Notes under the pieces: generated by a model
Databases searched by the model: none
Seen by the model: only the letters and a program-made list of their open reading frames with translations
Told to the model about the DNA's origin: nothing
Program-made: the position numbers and the translations under genes
NCBI RefSeq assembly: GCF_030433855.1
Contig: NZ_JARUXC010000008.1
Span: forward strand, 62,001-126,000
From: Agreia sp. PsM10
GTDB taxonomy: Bacteria > Actinomycetota > Actinomycetes > Actinomycetales > Microbacteriaceae
Length of the DNA stretch: 64,000 nucleotides
Direction of reading: 5' to 3'
Shown: positions 17,354-26,347 of the stretch, piece after piece
How the letters are laid out: every line of letters starts with the position of its first letter
How positions within the stretch are numbered: position 1 is the first letter of the stretch

Positions 17354-18241
17354 ATGACCACTGAACTGACTCTCAACAACGGCGTCACCCTCCCCTCTCT
17401 GGGCCTCGGCGTCTTCCAGAGCTCGCCCGAAGACACGGCGAACGCCGTCGAGACCGCCCTGAATGTCGGCTACCGGCACATCGACACCGCGGCGGCCTAC
17501 GGCAACGAAAGAGAGGTCGGCGAGGGCCTGCGTCGCTCGGGTCTCGATCGCTCCGAGGTGTTCATCGAGACCAAGGTCTGGGTCACCGACTACGGCTACG
17601 ACGAGACGCTGCACGCCTTCGAGAAGGCGACCCGCAAGCTCGGGGTCGACCGGCTCGACCTGCTGATCCTGCACCAGCCCATCCCCTCGCGCTTCGACGC
17701 CACGATCGCCGCCTACAAGGCCCTCGAGACGCTGTATGCCGATGGACGCGTGCGGGCGATCGGGGTCAGCAACTTCACGCCGGCGCACCTCGACCGGCTG
17801 CTCGAGGCCACGACCGTCGTTCCGGCCGTGAACCAGGTCGAGCTGCATCCCTACTTCGCCCAGCCCGACGTGCAGCGCGCCGACGCAGAGCACGGCATCC
17901 TGACGCAGGCGTGGTCTCCGATCGGCGGAATCACGTTCTACCCGGGCTGGGGCGACGAGCGCCGCAGTGTGATGGATGACCAGACCATCGCATCCATCGC
18001 CGAGGGCCACGGCAAGAGCCCCGCCCAGGTCATGCTGCGCTGGCACATCCAGGAAGGCCGCTCCGCGATCCCGAAGTCGACGAACCCCGTGCGCATCGCA
18101 GAGAACGTCGACGTCTTCGACTTCGAGCTCAGCGACGACGAGATCGCCCGCATCGACGCCCTCGACACGGGCGTGCGCAGCGGTCCCGATCCGGATGTCT
18201 TCCGCCCGGCCCTGTTCGACAGGTCCATTTCCGAAGACTGA
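17354..18241 (+). CDS. Aldo/keto reductase (2,5-diketo-gluconate reductase-like)
   Basis: A 295-residue aldo/keto reductase of the AKR5-type group: TLNNGVTLPSLGLGVFQ at the N-terminus, Asp/Tyr in HIDTAAAYGNE, Lys in FIETKVWV, His in DLLILHQPIPS, and the C-terminal AIPKSTNPVRI that binds the NADPH phosphate. A TAGCGT box ends 6 bases before the ATG, with no ribosome binding site. The 160-base gap to the divergent reductase holds both promoters and G-runs (near 17283 and 17312). Substrate unknown. Confidence 0.92.
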   Translation: MTTELTLNNGVTLPSLGLGVFQSSPEDTANAVETALNVGYRHIDTAAAYGNEREVGEGLRRSGLDRSEVFIETKVWVTDYGYDETLHAFEKATRKLGVDRLDLLILHQPIPSRFDATIAAYKALETLYADGRVRAIGVSNFTPAHLDRLLEATTVVPAVNQVELHPYFAQPDVQRADAEHGILTQAWSPIGGITFYPGWGDERRSVMDDQTIASIAEGHGKSPAQVMLRWHIQEGRSAIPKSTNPVRIAENVDVFDFELSDDEIARIDALDTGVRSGPDPDVFRPALFDRSISED

Positions 18242-18304
18242 CGGGTGAGGCGGGCCGCTTCGACTGTGGGGGTTCTCCGAGGTGCGATCCCTATGCTCAG
18301 GGGC

Positions 18305-18400
18305 ATGACATCGTCTGCGAGCAGTTCCGACCATCACCGATCCAGCGCCCGGGTGACCCCGGGCGTGCACCCTGATCAGGCGGCGGAGGTCCGTCGATGA
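18305..18400 (+). CDS. 31-residue ORF coupled to the CNNM-family gene
   Basis: A tiny frame beginning MTSSASSSDHHRSSARVTPG and ending QAAEVRR. Its ATG lies 7 bases after a TATGCT box (18292-18297), the same leaderless arrangement seen at other genes here, so translation probably begins at the first bases of the mRNA. Its stop overlaps the ATG of the next gene (ATGA), and GGAGGT (the RBS of that gene) lies inside it. It may be a leader peptide that couples translation. The peptide itself resembles no family I know. Confidence 0.45.
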   Translation: MTSSASSSDHHRSSARVTPGVHPDQAAEVRR

Positions 18401-19698
18401 ACGGCGAGCTCGTCGTCAGCATCGTTCTCGTCATCGTCTTCGTTCTCGTGGGCGGCGTCTTCGCCGCCACCGAGATGGCGCTGGTGACCCTGCGCGAGAG
18501 CCAGATCAACGCGATCGCCCAGCGTGGCAGGCGGGGAAAGACCGTCGCAGGGCTGGCCCGCAATCCGAACACCTTCCTCTCGGCCGTGCAGATCGGCGTG
18601 ACCGTCGCCGGCTTCGCGTCGGCGGCCTACGGCGCGTCGTCGATCGCTCCGTCGGTCACGCCGCTGCTCGAGACCCTCGGCCTCTCGGCCGCGGCCGCCT
18701 CGACCACCGCCACGATCATCCTGACCCTGCTCATCGCCTACCTGTCGCTGGTGCTCGGCGAGCTCGTGCCCAAGCGGCTGGCCATCCAGCACAACGCCCG
18801 GTTCTCGTACGCCGTCGCGCCCGTGCTCGGCGGCTTCGCCACTCTGATGCGTCCGGTGATCTGGCTGCTGTCGGTGTCGACGAACGCCGTCGTGCGGCTG
18901 CTCGGCGGAGACCCGAACAAGACCGGCGACAAGCTCTCCGACGAGGAGCTGCGCGAGATCGTGACCAGCCACGAGGGCCTGCCCGACGACGAGCGGCGCA
19001 TGCTCGACGACGTGCTCTCGCTGCGAGACCGGCAGGTGAGCGAGATCATGCGGCCCCGCCCCGAGGTCGTGGCGCTGACGGTCGACGATTCGATCGCCGA
19101 CGCGCTCGAGTCGGTGCGCGCGCTGCCGTACTCGCGTTTTCCGGTCGTCGACTCGTCGATCGACGACATCGTCGGCTTCGTGCACGTGCGCGACCTGTAC
19201 GAGGCGTCGACCTCGTCGACCGGCGTGCGCGAGCTGATGCGACCCATTCCCTACATTCCGTCGACCGCCGGCGTGCTGCCGACCCTCACGGGCCTGCGCG
19301 CATCCGGCGACCAGATCGCGGTCGTCTTCGACGAATACGGCGGAACGGACGGCATCGTCACCCTCGAAGACCTGGTCGAAGAGATCGTGGGCGAGATCTT
19401 CGACGAGTACGACACCGAGACCGCCGCCGCCGCCATGATGGAGCAGGGCGGCTCGGTCGACGGTCGCCTGAACTTCCAGGACTTCGAGGAGGCGACGGGC
19501 GTGACCCTGCCGCCCGCGGCATCCGACACCGTGGCGGGCTTCGTCGTCGAGCGGCTCGGCCGGCTCGCGGTCGTCGGAGACAGCGTCGAGGTCGACGGCG
19601 GCACACTGCAGGTGGCTGCAATGGACCGCCGCCGCGTCGCCGAACTTCTCTACATCCCGACCATGACGACGCCCAAGGCGGCGGTCGAGGCCGAGTAG
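18397..19698 (+). CDS. CNNM/HlyC-CorC family membrane protein
   Basis: A 433-residue protein with the standard order: a DUF21 (CNNM) transmembrane domain (residues 1-190, about four hydrophobic segments, with [15 protein letters not shown] and [14 protein letters not shown]), a pair of CBS domains (about 210-335, starting at [17 protein letters not shown]), and a C-terminal CorC/HlyC domain ([18 protein letters not shown]). Such proteins are linked to magnesium or other divalent-cation export; the older name hemolysin is misleading. GGAGGT lies 6 bases before the ATG, and the start overlaps the stop of a 31-residue ORF. Confidence 0.93.
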   Translation: MNGELVVSIVLVIVFVLVGGVFAATEMALVTLRESQINAIAQRGRRGKTVAGLARNPNTFLSAVQIGVTVAGFASAAYGASSIAPSVTPLLETLGLSAAAASTTATIILTLLIAYLSLVLGELVPKRLAIQHNARFSYAVAPVLGGFATLMRPVIWLLSVSTNAVVRLLGGDPNKTGDKLSDEELREIVTSHEGLPDDERRMLDDVLSLRDRQVSEIMRPRPEVVALTVDDSIADALESVRALPYSRFPVVDSSIDDIVGFVHVRDLYEASTSSTGVRELMRPIPYIPSTAGVLPTLTGLRASGDQIAVVFDEYGGTDGIVTLEDLVEEIVGEIFDEYDTETAAAAMMEQGGSVDGRLNFQDFEEATGVTLPPAASDTVAGFVVERLGRLAVVGDSVEVDGGTLQVAAMDRRRVAELLYIPTMTTPKAAVEAE

Positions 19699-19711
19699 CG
19701 GAACGGGCCGG

Positions 19712-20689
19712 TTAAGGGCGCAGCAGGACCTTGCCTGCGCGGCCCGCCACGAAGTTCGCGGCGGCCGCCTCGCGGGCCTCGTCGAAGGAGTAGACCTTCT
19801 CGACAGGAAGCGTCAGCGAGCCGTCGCCGATGCGCGTGACCAGTTCGCCGAGCAGCGCCGCGCGCTTCGCGCCGTCCATGCCGCCCATGACCTTGCTGCC
19901 CCAGAATCCCGAGACCGAGATGCTCTTGAAGATGACGGGGCCGGAGGGGATCTCCATGACGGGGGAGTTCATCGCCCCGAAGACCACGAGTCGGCCGTTC
20001 TCCGCGAGCAGCGACACGATGTCGCCGGCGGCCGATCCACCGACCGAGTCGACGCCGACGGTGATGGCGGCGCCCGAGGTGATCTCGGTGACCGTGTCGC
20101 GCCATCCCTCGCCGTCGGTGGCGACGACGTTGCCGATTCCCTGCTCCTTGAGCTCGTCGACACCGGCCGCGCGGCGAACGAGGCCGAGCACGTTGATGCC
20201 CCGGGCGGCGGCGAGCTGGGCCACGAGCCGACCGACGGCGCCGTTGGCGGCGTTCTGAACGAGCCAGTCGCCCTCGGCAAGATCGAGGGTGTCGAGCAGG
20301 CTGATGGCGCTGAACGGCATCGACACGAGCTGCGCGGCGACCTCGTCGGAGATCGCGTCGCCGACGGGGATGAGCCCGGCGGCCTTGGCGATGAAGTACT
20401 CGGCCCACACCCCGAAGGTGCCGCCGGTGGCCACGCGCTGGCCGACCTCGAGGCCCGTCACGCCCTCGCCGAGCGCATCGATGACGCCCACGGCCTCGGT
20501 TCCGGCGCGGGCGGGCAGCTCGGGCTTGAACCCGTAGGTGCCGCGGATCGTCCACAGGTCGTGGTTGTGGATGGGGCTCAGGATGGTGCGCACGCGCACC
20601 TCGCCCGCACCGGGCTCCGGGGTGGCGACGGTCTCGACGGCGAGAACCTCTGCGGGGTCTCCGAATTCGTTGTGGATGAGGGCGCGCAT
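19712..20689 (-). CDS. Zinc-type alcohol dehydrogenase-like/quinone oxidoreductase
   Basis: A 325-residue medium-chain dehydrogenase/reductase of the quinone-oxidoreductase subgroup. The N-terminal GroES-like domain has RAGTEAVGVIDALGEGV, and the nucleotide-binding domain has NGAVGRLVAQLAAARG. Structural zinc cysteines are absent, as expected for NADPH-dependent quinone reductases. It follows the DUF1304 gene on the same strand and both face the TetR gene, so redox-stress or quinone-responsive control is likely (inference). Confidence 0.88.
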   Translation of the reverse strand: MRALIHNEFGDPAEVLAVETVATPEPGAGEVRVRTILSPIHNHDLWTIRGTYGFKPELPARAGTEAVGVIDALGEGVTGLEVGQRVATGGTFGVWAEYFIAKAAGLIPVGDAISDEVAAQLVSMPFSAISLLDTLDLAEGDWLVQNAANGAVGRLVAQLAAARGINVLGLVRRAAGVDELKEQGIGNVVATDGEGWRDTVTEITSGAAITVGVDSVGGSAAGDIVSLLAENGRLVVFGAMNSPVMEIPSGPVIFKSISVSGFWGSKVMGGMDGAKRAALLGELVTRIGDGSLTLPVEKVYSFDEAREAAAANFVAGRAGKVLLRP

Positions 20690-20768
20690 GGTGATCTCGA
20701 CTTTCTGTGGTTCTGGCTCTGGCGATGCAGTGCCGGTGGTGATGGGGAGCTGGTTGTGATGGATGGCG

Positions 20769-21158
20769 TCAGACGGCGAGGGCGATGATCGTTGCGATCA
20801 CCGCGAGAAGGGGGATTCCGCCCTGCCGGATCGCGGCGGACCGCTTCGACGGCAGCGACAGGAACAGCACGATCGCGGCCGCCAGCATCGACCCGGTGCC
20901 CACCAGCATGAGCGCGGGGCCGACCGGCGAGGTGCTCACGAGCACGAACACGATGCCGATGATCGTGACGACAGCGAGGAAGAGGTTGTAGAAGCCCTGG
21001 TTGTAGGCGAGCGAGCGGGTCGCCTCGACCTCTGCGGTGGATGCCGGACCGAACGTCTTGCGGGCGGCCGGGCCGTCCCACGCCAGCGACTCCATGAAGA
21101 AGATGTAGACATGCAGGGCGGCGGCGAGTGCGGCGAGCACGACGGCGGCGATGATCAT
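20769..21158 (-). CDS. DUF1304 membrane protein
   Basis: A 129-residue protein with four hydrophobic helices. VLAALAAALHVYIFFMESLAW and AYNQGFYNLFLA are signatures of DUF1304. The family function is unknown; in other actinobacteria it commonly accompanies TetR regulators and oxidoreductases, as here. The start at 21158 is chosen for its AAGGACC ribosome binding site; a start 11 codons upstream would lie inside the operator. It is first in the unit with the quinone-oxidoreductase-like gene. Confidence 0.85.
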   Translation of the reverse strand: MIIAAVVLAALAAALHVYIFFMESLAWDGPAARKTFGPASTAEVEATRSLAYNQGFYNLFLAVVTIIGIVFVLVSTSPVGPALMLVGTGSMLAAAIVLFLSLPSKRSAAIRQGGIPLLAVIATIIALAV

Positions 21159-21174
21159 GATGAGGTCCTTTTTT

Positions 21175-21190
21175 TGAACTGACCGTTTCA
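21175..21190. promoter_or_regulatory. Probable TetR operator
   Basis: TGAACTGACCGTTTCA has matching outer arms (TGAA/TTCA) and sits between the DUF1304 and TetR start codons, next to overlapping -10 elements (CTATAG and TAGACT around 21191-21200). This is where an autoregulating TetR repressor of both directions would bind. The exact boundaries are inference. Confidence 0.5.
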
Positions 21191-21255
21191 CTATAGACTT
21201 AATCGACCGCGGTTGTCAGGTCGTAGCGGTCGTCGGTTCGTAAGGAGCGAAAGTC

Positions 21256-21843
21256 ATGGGCAGAACGCGTTCGTTCGCAGAGGTCGATGTCGCACGGGCG
21301 GCGCGTGGCGTGTTCTGGAGCCGCGGCTACGAGGACACCTCCCTTCCCGACCTCGAGCAGGCGACCGGCCTCAACCGGTCGAGCATCTATCACTCGTTCA
21401 CCAGCAAGCGGGGTCTCTTCGACGCCGCCGTGGAGTCGTATCTCGACGATGTGGTGCGCCCTCGCCTGGCGCCGCTGCGAGCGCGCGAGGTCGCCCCCGA
21501 TGCGCTCGAGACCTACCTGCGGGGCCTTCGGCAGGCCATGGTCGACCACGAGACGGCTCTGGCGAAGAACGGATGCCTGCTGCTCAACGCCACGGGCTCG
21601 TCGCTGGGGCACGAGGCCGCCCTGCTGGCGGTGGTCACCCGGTACTGCGACGATCTCCGCGCAGCCGTCGCATCCGGTGTCGCCGCCCGCCGGCCGGAGC
21701 TCGCTCGCGAGGCTGCCGACATGCTGACCACGACCGTGACCGGGCTGGTGTTCGCGTCGATGGCCATCGTGCGGGTCGACTCCTCAAGCGCGGCCGCCAC
21801 GCTCGATGCGGCGCTCGCGGCGGTCGTCGGCGGGTCGAGCTGA
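21256..21843 (+). CDS. TetR-family transcriptional regulator
   Basis: A 195-residue TetR regulator. The N-terminal HTH (about residues 8-55) includes ARAARGVFWSRGYEDTSLPDLEQATGL in two overlapping parts and NRSSIYHSFTSKRGLF as the recognition helix and following turn. The C-terminal part (from about residue 75) resembles the TetR_C_16/YbjK-like ligand domain, with CLLLNATGS. AAGGAGC precedes the ATG. Divergent from DUF1304 and the quinone-oxidoreductase-like gene, it most likely represses them until an electrophile or similar ligand binds. Confidence 0.92.
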   Translation: MGRTRSFAEVDVARAARGVFWSRGYEDTSLPDLEQATGLNRSSIYHSFTSKRGLFDAAVESYLDDVVRPRLAPLRAREVAPDALETYLRGLRQAMVDHETALAKNGCLLLNATGSSLGHEAALLAVVTRYCDDLRAAVASGVAARRPELAREAADMLTTTVTGLVFASMAIVRVDSSSAAATLDAALAAVVGGSS

Positions 21844-22030
21844 CGCGATCCTGCCCTCGCCCGTGCTCCTACTACTCGTCACGCCGCCGCTTCAAGCCCT
21901 GATCGCTGGTGCTCTCAGAGTGGTAGACATGGGCGAATCGACGCGACGGCTCTGATCCACACCCGGATCGAGCGGCGTGCCGTGCGCTGATGCGAACACC
22001 TCGCACCAGCGCAGATCGAAGGGAATGCCC

Positions 22031-22288
22031 ATGGGTATCGGAAGCGGAATCGCACTGTTCGTCATCGGAGCCGTGCTGGCGTTCGCGGTGAACATCGACC
22101 TCGGTGGCGTCGTCGACCTCAGCATGATCGGGTACATCCTGATGGGCGCCGGTGTCGTCGTGTTCCTGATCAGCCTCATCTTCATGCTGCGCCGTCGACA
22201 GACCACGTCGACGACCCGTTCGGCCGTCGATCCAGCCAGCGGCGAACAGGTCACCCGCAGCACGCGCGACAGCGACCCGCTGATCTGA
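22031..22288 (+). CDS. DUF6458-type small membrane protein
   Basis: An 85-residue protein with two membrane helices (about 3-24 and 34-57): MGIGSGIALFVIGAVLAF, then GYILMGAGVVVFLISLIFML, followed by a polar tail with RRRQ at the membrane edge. This pattern is common in Microbacteriaceae and related actinobacteria (DUF6458) and has no known function. The ATG at 22031 is preferred to the one at 22025 because AAGGGA is then correctly spaced. It ends 11 bases before the kinase gene and is probably co-transcribed with it. Confidence 0.8.
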   Translation: MGIGSGIALFVIGAVLAFAVNIDLGGVVDLSMIGYILMGAGVVVFLISLIFMLRRRQTTSTTRSAVDPASGEQVTRSTRDSDPLI

Positions 22289-22299
22289 GCGCGTCCGAC

Positions 22300-23745
22300 A
22301 TGGCAGACGGCTCCAGCGGCGGTCGGCTTCCGGCGAATCCTCTGCTCGGCGGCCGCTACCGCCTCGAATCGCGCGTGGGGTCGGGCGGCATGGGCGTCGT
22401 CTATCGGGCGACCGACGAGACCCTGGGGCGCCCGGTCGCCGTCAAGCTCTTCCGCGACTCCGAAGCCGCCGACCTCGGCCGCAAGACATCGGAGACCCGC
22501 CTCCTCGCCGCGCTGAACCATCCCTCGCTCGTCACGCTGTACGACGCGCGCATCGACGGCGACGGAGACGCGTACCTCGTGATGGAGTACGTCGACGGTC
22601 CGACGCTGCGAACACGCATCGCGGATGGCCCTGTCTCGCCCGTGGATGCTGCACGCATGGCCCGGGACCTGGGCGAAGCCCTGCATGTGGTGCACAGTGC
22701 GGGCGTCGTGCACCGCGACATCAAGCCGGCCAACGTCCTGCTGCGACGGTCGCTGACACCGGGGGAGGAGTTCACCGCCACTCTGGCCGACTTCGGCATC
22801 GCTCATCTGGTCGGGTCGTCGCGGCTGACCACCCCGGGAACTCTGCTCGGCACGGCCGCGTACCTCAGCCCGGAACAGGTGAGGGGTTCCGAACCCGCGC
22901 CGTCGTCGGACATCTACTCTCTCGGCCTTGTGCTGTTGGAGGCTCTCACGGGTGCCCGCGTCTTCGGGCAGCCGGTCGTTCACGAAGCCGCGCTCGCCAG
23001 ACTCACGCTGGATCCCGACATTCCCGGTTCGCTGGGCTACGGGTGGAAGTCGCTTCTGACGGCGATGACGGCGCGTGACCCGCAGCAGCGTCCGACGGCC
23101 CTTGAGGTCGCGGCCGCCTCGCACGACCTTCGGTCCGACGGGGCGGCCGCGGTCGAAACGACAGCGGCGGCAACGTCGGCGGGCCCGATGCCCGGCGCGG
23201 CGACGACGCAAGCGTCGCTCACGGTCGCGGCTCAGGAGCCTGCCCTCGCGGCCACCCGGGTGATGGCTGTATCAGACGAGCCGACCGTCCAATTCGCGGC
23301 GGCGGCGTCGGGTCCGTCGCCGCGTTCGCCCCGTTCTCGCCGATGGGGACTGCTTCTGGCCGGTCTCGGCGCTGCAGCAGTCGTCGGGGCCGTTCTGGTC
23401 TGGGCATCGCTCACGGGTGCGGACCCGTCGCCGCTACCGGCGACGACCCCGTCCACCTCCCAGGCGCCCGCCGACCCCGCCGTCGATCCGACGACGGGCG
23501 ACGATCCCTCCAGCGAGGAGCCGGTGAGCGTCACGGATCCGGCGGAGGAGCCGGCCGAGCCGACCCCTGCGGAGCCCGAGCCATCGACGCCCGAGCCCGG
23601 CGTCACATCCGAACCCGCCACCCCGCCGGAACCCGGCACCGACGGCACGGGCACCGGCGGGACCGGCAACAATGGCCCCGGCAACAATGGCAACGGCAAC
23701 GAGAACCCGGGGAAGCAGGGCAACGACAAGGGCAAGGTCAAGTAG
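22300..23745 (+). CDS. Membrane Ser/Thr protein kinase (PknB-like, no PASTA)
   Basis: A 481-residue Hanks-type kinase. The glycine loop is GSGGMGVVY (about residue 27-35), the ATP-anchoring Lys is K49 in VAVKLF, the catalytic loop VHRDIKPANVLL and DFG in LADFGIAHL are intact, and the activation segment ends LSPEQV. One transmembrane helix follows at about 348-370. The outer part is short and low-complexity: Pro/Glu/Thr-rich, then a Gly/Asn-rich stretch ending GNDKGKVK. It has no PASTA or other sensor domain, so what it senses is unclear. It is expected to phosphorylate cytosolic proteins at the membrane. The neighbouring DUF6458 gene may encode a partner. Confidence 0.93.
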   Translation: MADGSSGGRLPANPLLGGRYRLESRVGSGGMGVVYRATDETLGRPVAVKLFRDSEAADLGRKTSETRLLAALNHPSLVTLYDARIDGDGDAYLVMEYVDGPTLRTRIADGPVSPVDAARMARDLGEALHVVHSAGVVHRDIKPANVLLRRSLTPGEEFTATLADFGIAHLVGSSRLTTPGTLLGTAAYLSPEQVRGSEPAPSSDIYSLGLVLLEALTGARVFGQPVVHEAALARLTLDPDIPGSLGYGWKSLLTAMTARDPQQRPTALEVAAASHDLRSDGAAAVETTAAATSAGPMPGAATTQASLTVAAQEPALAATRVMAVSDEPTVQFAAAASGPSPRSPRSRRWGLLLAGLGAAAVVGAVLVWASLTGADPSPLPATTPSTSQAPADPAVDPTTGDDPSSEEPVSVTDPAEEPAEPTPAEPEPSTPEPGVTSEPATPPEPGTDGTGTGGTGNNGPGNNGNGNENPGKQGNDKGKVK

Positions 23746-23887
23746 CCGATCCTGACAGACCGCAGTGCGTGAGCCGAGCCTTCGCTTCAGGTTTCTCATG
23801 CATCCGGCCAGAGAGGGTTTTTCCTCACTTCTCCTCGATACTCTTCAGCCGCGCTGTCGATGCGCGTGCTCGTGATCTGAGGTAGTC

Positions 23888-26347
23888 GTGCTTGTTGTTC
23901 GTTGGATGCTCCGTCGGCCCGTGACGGTGCTGTGCTGCATCGTCGTGATCGTGCTGAGCATCGTCGGATTCGCCTCCAGCACCTACGACTGGGGCTGGCA
24001 GCTGCTGGCAACGGGCCAGGACGACGTCTTCCGGCACCACCGCTGGTGGGGCCTGATCACCGCCTTCCTCGCCGTCGACGGGGGCGGCGCACTGATCTTC
24101 GTCGTGCCGTTCATCGTGGTGGTCGTGGGCGCCGCCGAGCGGCTCATGGGCAGCTGGCGCACCGTCGTCGCCTACGTCGCGGGCAGCGCCGCATCCGGTC
24201 TCATCGGCTTCGCCCTCAGCTGGGTCGAGAGCACCTACCTGGGGTTCCTGCCGCTCAACGCGCCCTCCATCGACGCGCTGTCTCCCGCGACGGGCGTCAT
24301 CTGCACGGCCATGGCCGCCAGCTCGTTCGCGTCGGCCCTGTGGCGTCGCCGGATGCGGCTGGGCGCGTCGTTCTTCGCCGTCACGTTCTTCCTGTACTCC
24401 GGCGGCGCGGGCGACTTCTACTCGCTCGTCGCCCTGCCCGTCGGCCTCGTGCTCGGTTTCGCCCTCGGCGGCTCGCGCTCGAGGTTCCGGCTGGTGCGCA
24501 GCTCGCACCACGAGATCCGCACCCTGCTGGCGACGGTTGTCGCCGTCGGCGCGATCGGTCCGGTCGTGGCGGCGCTGATCGGTTCGGGCAGCGGGCTGCT
24601 GTCGATCTACGGGCTTCTGGCGATCGACGAGCACCACCCCCGCGGCGCCCTCATCGCCCTTCTCCCCGTCGCCGTGGGTGTCGTCGCCGCGTGGGGAATC
24701 CTGCGGGGCCGGCGGGCGGCCCTGTGGCTGGCGGTGGGCATCCATCTCCTGATGTCGGCAGTGATGGTCGCCGTCTTCGTGGTGATCCAGCCCGAGACGA
24801 TGACGCTGATCGCCGAGGAGTCGAACCAGGAGGTCGACCCCTACATCTGGCAGACCCTCACGGGGAGCGCGCTCTGCGCGATCCTTCCGCTGGCGAGCGC
24901 CCTGCTGCTGATTCTGCTGCGCAGGCACGTCGACGTGCGCACCTCCGCCTCGAGCGTGAGGCGGTTCTTCGTGATCACGGGCAGCGCGCTCGTCGGCGCC
25001 TCCCTGCTGTCGGTTCTCGGTTCGCTGGCCATCAGAGACCAGTTCGCGCCGACGGTGGATGCGCTCGACCTGCTCCGCGCGCTGCCGCTGCGCCTCGTTC
25101 CGCCGACGTTCGTGATCTCCGACGGACTCGCATTCACTCCGTCGACGCACGAGGCGATCGCGCTGTGGCATCTGCCGTCGACGCTGTTCTGGGCGGCGGT
25201 CGTCGTCGCATCCTGTCTCCTCGTCTTCAGCCGCACCTCCGTGGCCGGTGACGACGATCGGGTGCGCGCTCGCGAGATCCTCAGCCGCGGCGGTGGCCAC
25301 ACCATGTCGTTCATGTCGACGTGGTCGGGCAACTCCTACTGGTTCGACGCCGAGGTGGATGCCGCCGTGGCCTACAGGGTGCAGGGCTTCGTCGCGGTGG
25401 CGGTCGGAGGCCCGTTCGGCCCCGCCTTCGCCGACCCGCGTGTGGTGGAACGGTTCGTGCGCTTCTGCGGTGACCACGGGTGGACCGCGACGTTCTACGG
25501 GGTCGACGATGACGCCCTCGACACCTTCGCGGCCCTGCGCTGGCAACGGCTCAAGGTGGCGGAGGAGGCGGTGCTGCGCCCCCGCGACTGGAACCCGACC
25601 GGCAAGAAGTGGCAGGACATCCGCACGGCCGTGAACAAGGCGGCGCGCGCCGGCGTGCAGGCGCAGTGGACGTCGTGGAAGGACCTCTCGCTGCTGCAGA
25701 GGTCGCAGCTGCAGGCCATCTCCGAGGCCTGGGTCGCCGAGAAGAACCTGCCCGAGATGGGCTTCACGCTGGGCGGCATCGACGAGCTCGCCGATCCGGC
25801 TGTGCGCCTGATGCTCGCGGTCGATGCAGACGGCACGATCGTCGCCGTCACGAGCTGGCTGCCGCTGTACGCCGCCCAGGACAGTACACAGGCGCCGCGG
25901 GTCTGCGGGTACACCCTCGACTTCATGCGGCGCCGCCCGGATGCGGCCAACGGAACGATGGAGTTCGTGATCGCGGCCTCCGTCGAGCAGGCGAAGAGCG
26001 ACGGAATGGACCTGCTGAGCCTGTCGGGCGCACCGCTCGCGAACGCCGCCCCGGAGTCGTCGCAGCTCGAGGTGCGTGCGAGCGTCGTGGCCCAGCTGCT
26101 CGACTATGTCGGCCGGTCGCTCGAACCGGCCTACGGGTTCCGCTCGCTGCTGAACTTCAAGAAGAAGTTCCAGCCGCAGTTCGTTCCGCTCTGGCTGATC
26201 TACCCCGACACGACCGACCTCCCGGCGGTCGGCGCGGCCATCGGCCGGTGCTACCTGCCGCAGCTGTCGGTACTGCAGCTGAGCAGGCTGCTGAGGGATC
26301 TGAGACCGAAGGCGACACAGGAGGTGCATCGTGAACCGGCTTCTTGA
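23888..26347 (+). CDS. MprF-like lipid aminoacyltransferase with rhomboid-like membrane domain
   Basis: An 819-residue protein. The N-terminal part (residues 1-220) looks like a rhomboid fold, with VGAAERLMGSWRTVVAYVAG as a conserved helix. Where a rhomboid protease has GxSG it reads PATG, so it should be inactive as a protease. More hydrophobic helices follow (about 220-455). The C-terminal DUF2156 domain (about 460-800) starts near RGGGHTMSFMSTWSGNSYWF and is the tRNA-dependent lipid aminoacylation module of MprF/LysX-type enzymes. It probably adds an amino acid to phosphatidylglycerol or diacylglycerol. It starts with GTG after GAGGTAG and overlaps the next gene by 17 bases. Confidence 0.85.
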   Translation: MLVVRWMLRRPVTVLCCIVVIVLSIVGFASSTYDWGWQLLATGQDDVFRHHRWWGLITAFLAVDGGGALIFVVPFIVVVVGAAERLMGSWRTVVAYVAGSAASGLIGFALSWVESTYLGFLPLNAPSIDALSPATGVICTAMAASSFASALWRRRMRLGASFFAVTFFLYSGGAGDFYSLVALPVGLVLGFALGGSRSRFRLVRSSHHEIRTLLATVVAVGAIGPVVAALIGSGSGLLSIYGLLAIDEHHPRGALIALLPVAVGVVAAWGILRGRRAALWLAVGIHLLMSAVMVAVFVVIQPETMTLIAEESNQEVDPYIWQTLTGSALCAILPLASALLLILLRRHVDVRTSASSVRRFFVITGSALVGASLLSVLGSLAIRDQFAPTVDALDLLRALPLRLVPPTFVISDGLAFTPSTHEAIALWHLPSTLFWAAVVVASCLLVFSRTSVAGDDDRVRAREILSRGGGHTMSFMSTWSGNSYWFDAEVDAAVAYRVQGFVAVAVGGPFGPAFADPRVVERFVRFCGDHGWTATFYGVDDDALDTFAALRWQRLKVAEEAVLRPRDWNPTGKKWQDIRTAVNKAARAGVQAQWTSWKDLSLLQRSQLQAISEAWVAEKNLPEMGFTLGGIDELADPAVRLMLAVDADGTIVAVTSWLPLYAAQDSTQAPRVCGYTLDFMRRRPDAANGTMEFVIAASVEQAKSDGMDLLSLSGAPLANAAPESSQLEVRASVVAQLLDYVGRSLEPAYGFRSLLNFKKKFQPQFVPLWLIYPDTTDLPAVGAAIGRCYLPQLSVLQLSRLLRDLRPKATQEVHREPAS

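Noticed and set aside
23746-23887. Possible small gene or RNA between the kinase and the MprF-like gene
   Set aside because: No frame with a start and RBS, and only a weak hairpin followed by GGGTTTTTCC near 23815; probably a terminator plus the next promoter.
24300-24350. Active rhomboid protease in the MprF-like protein
   Set aside because: The catalytic GxSG is replaced by PATG and the C-terminal part is a DUF2156 domain, so proteolysis is unlikely.
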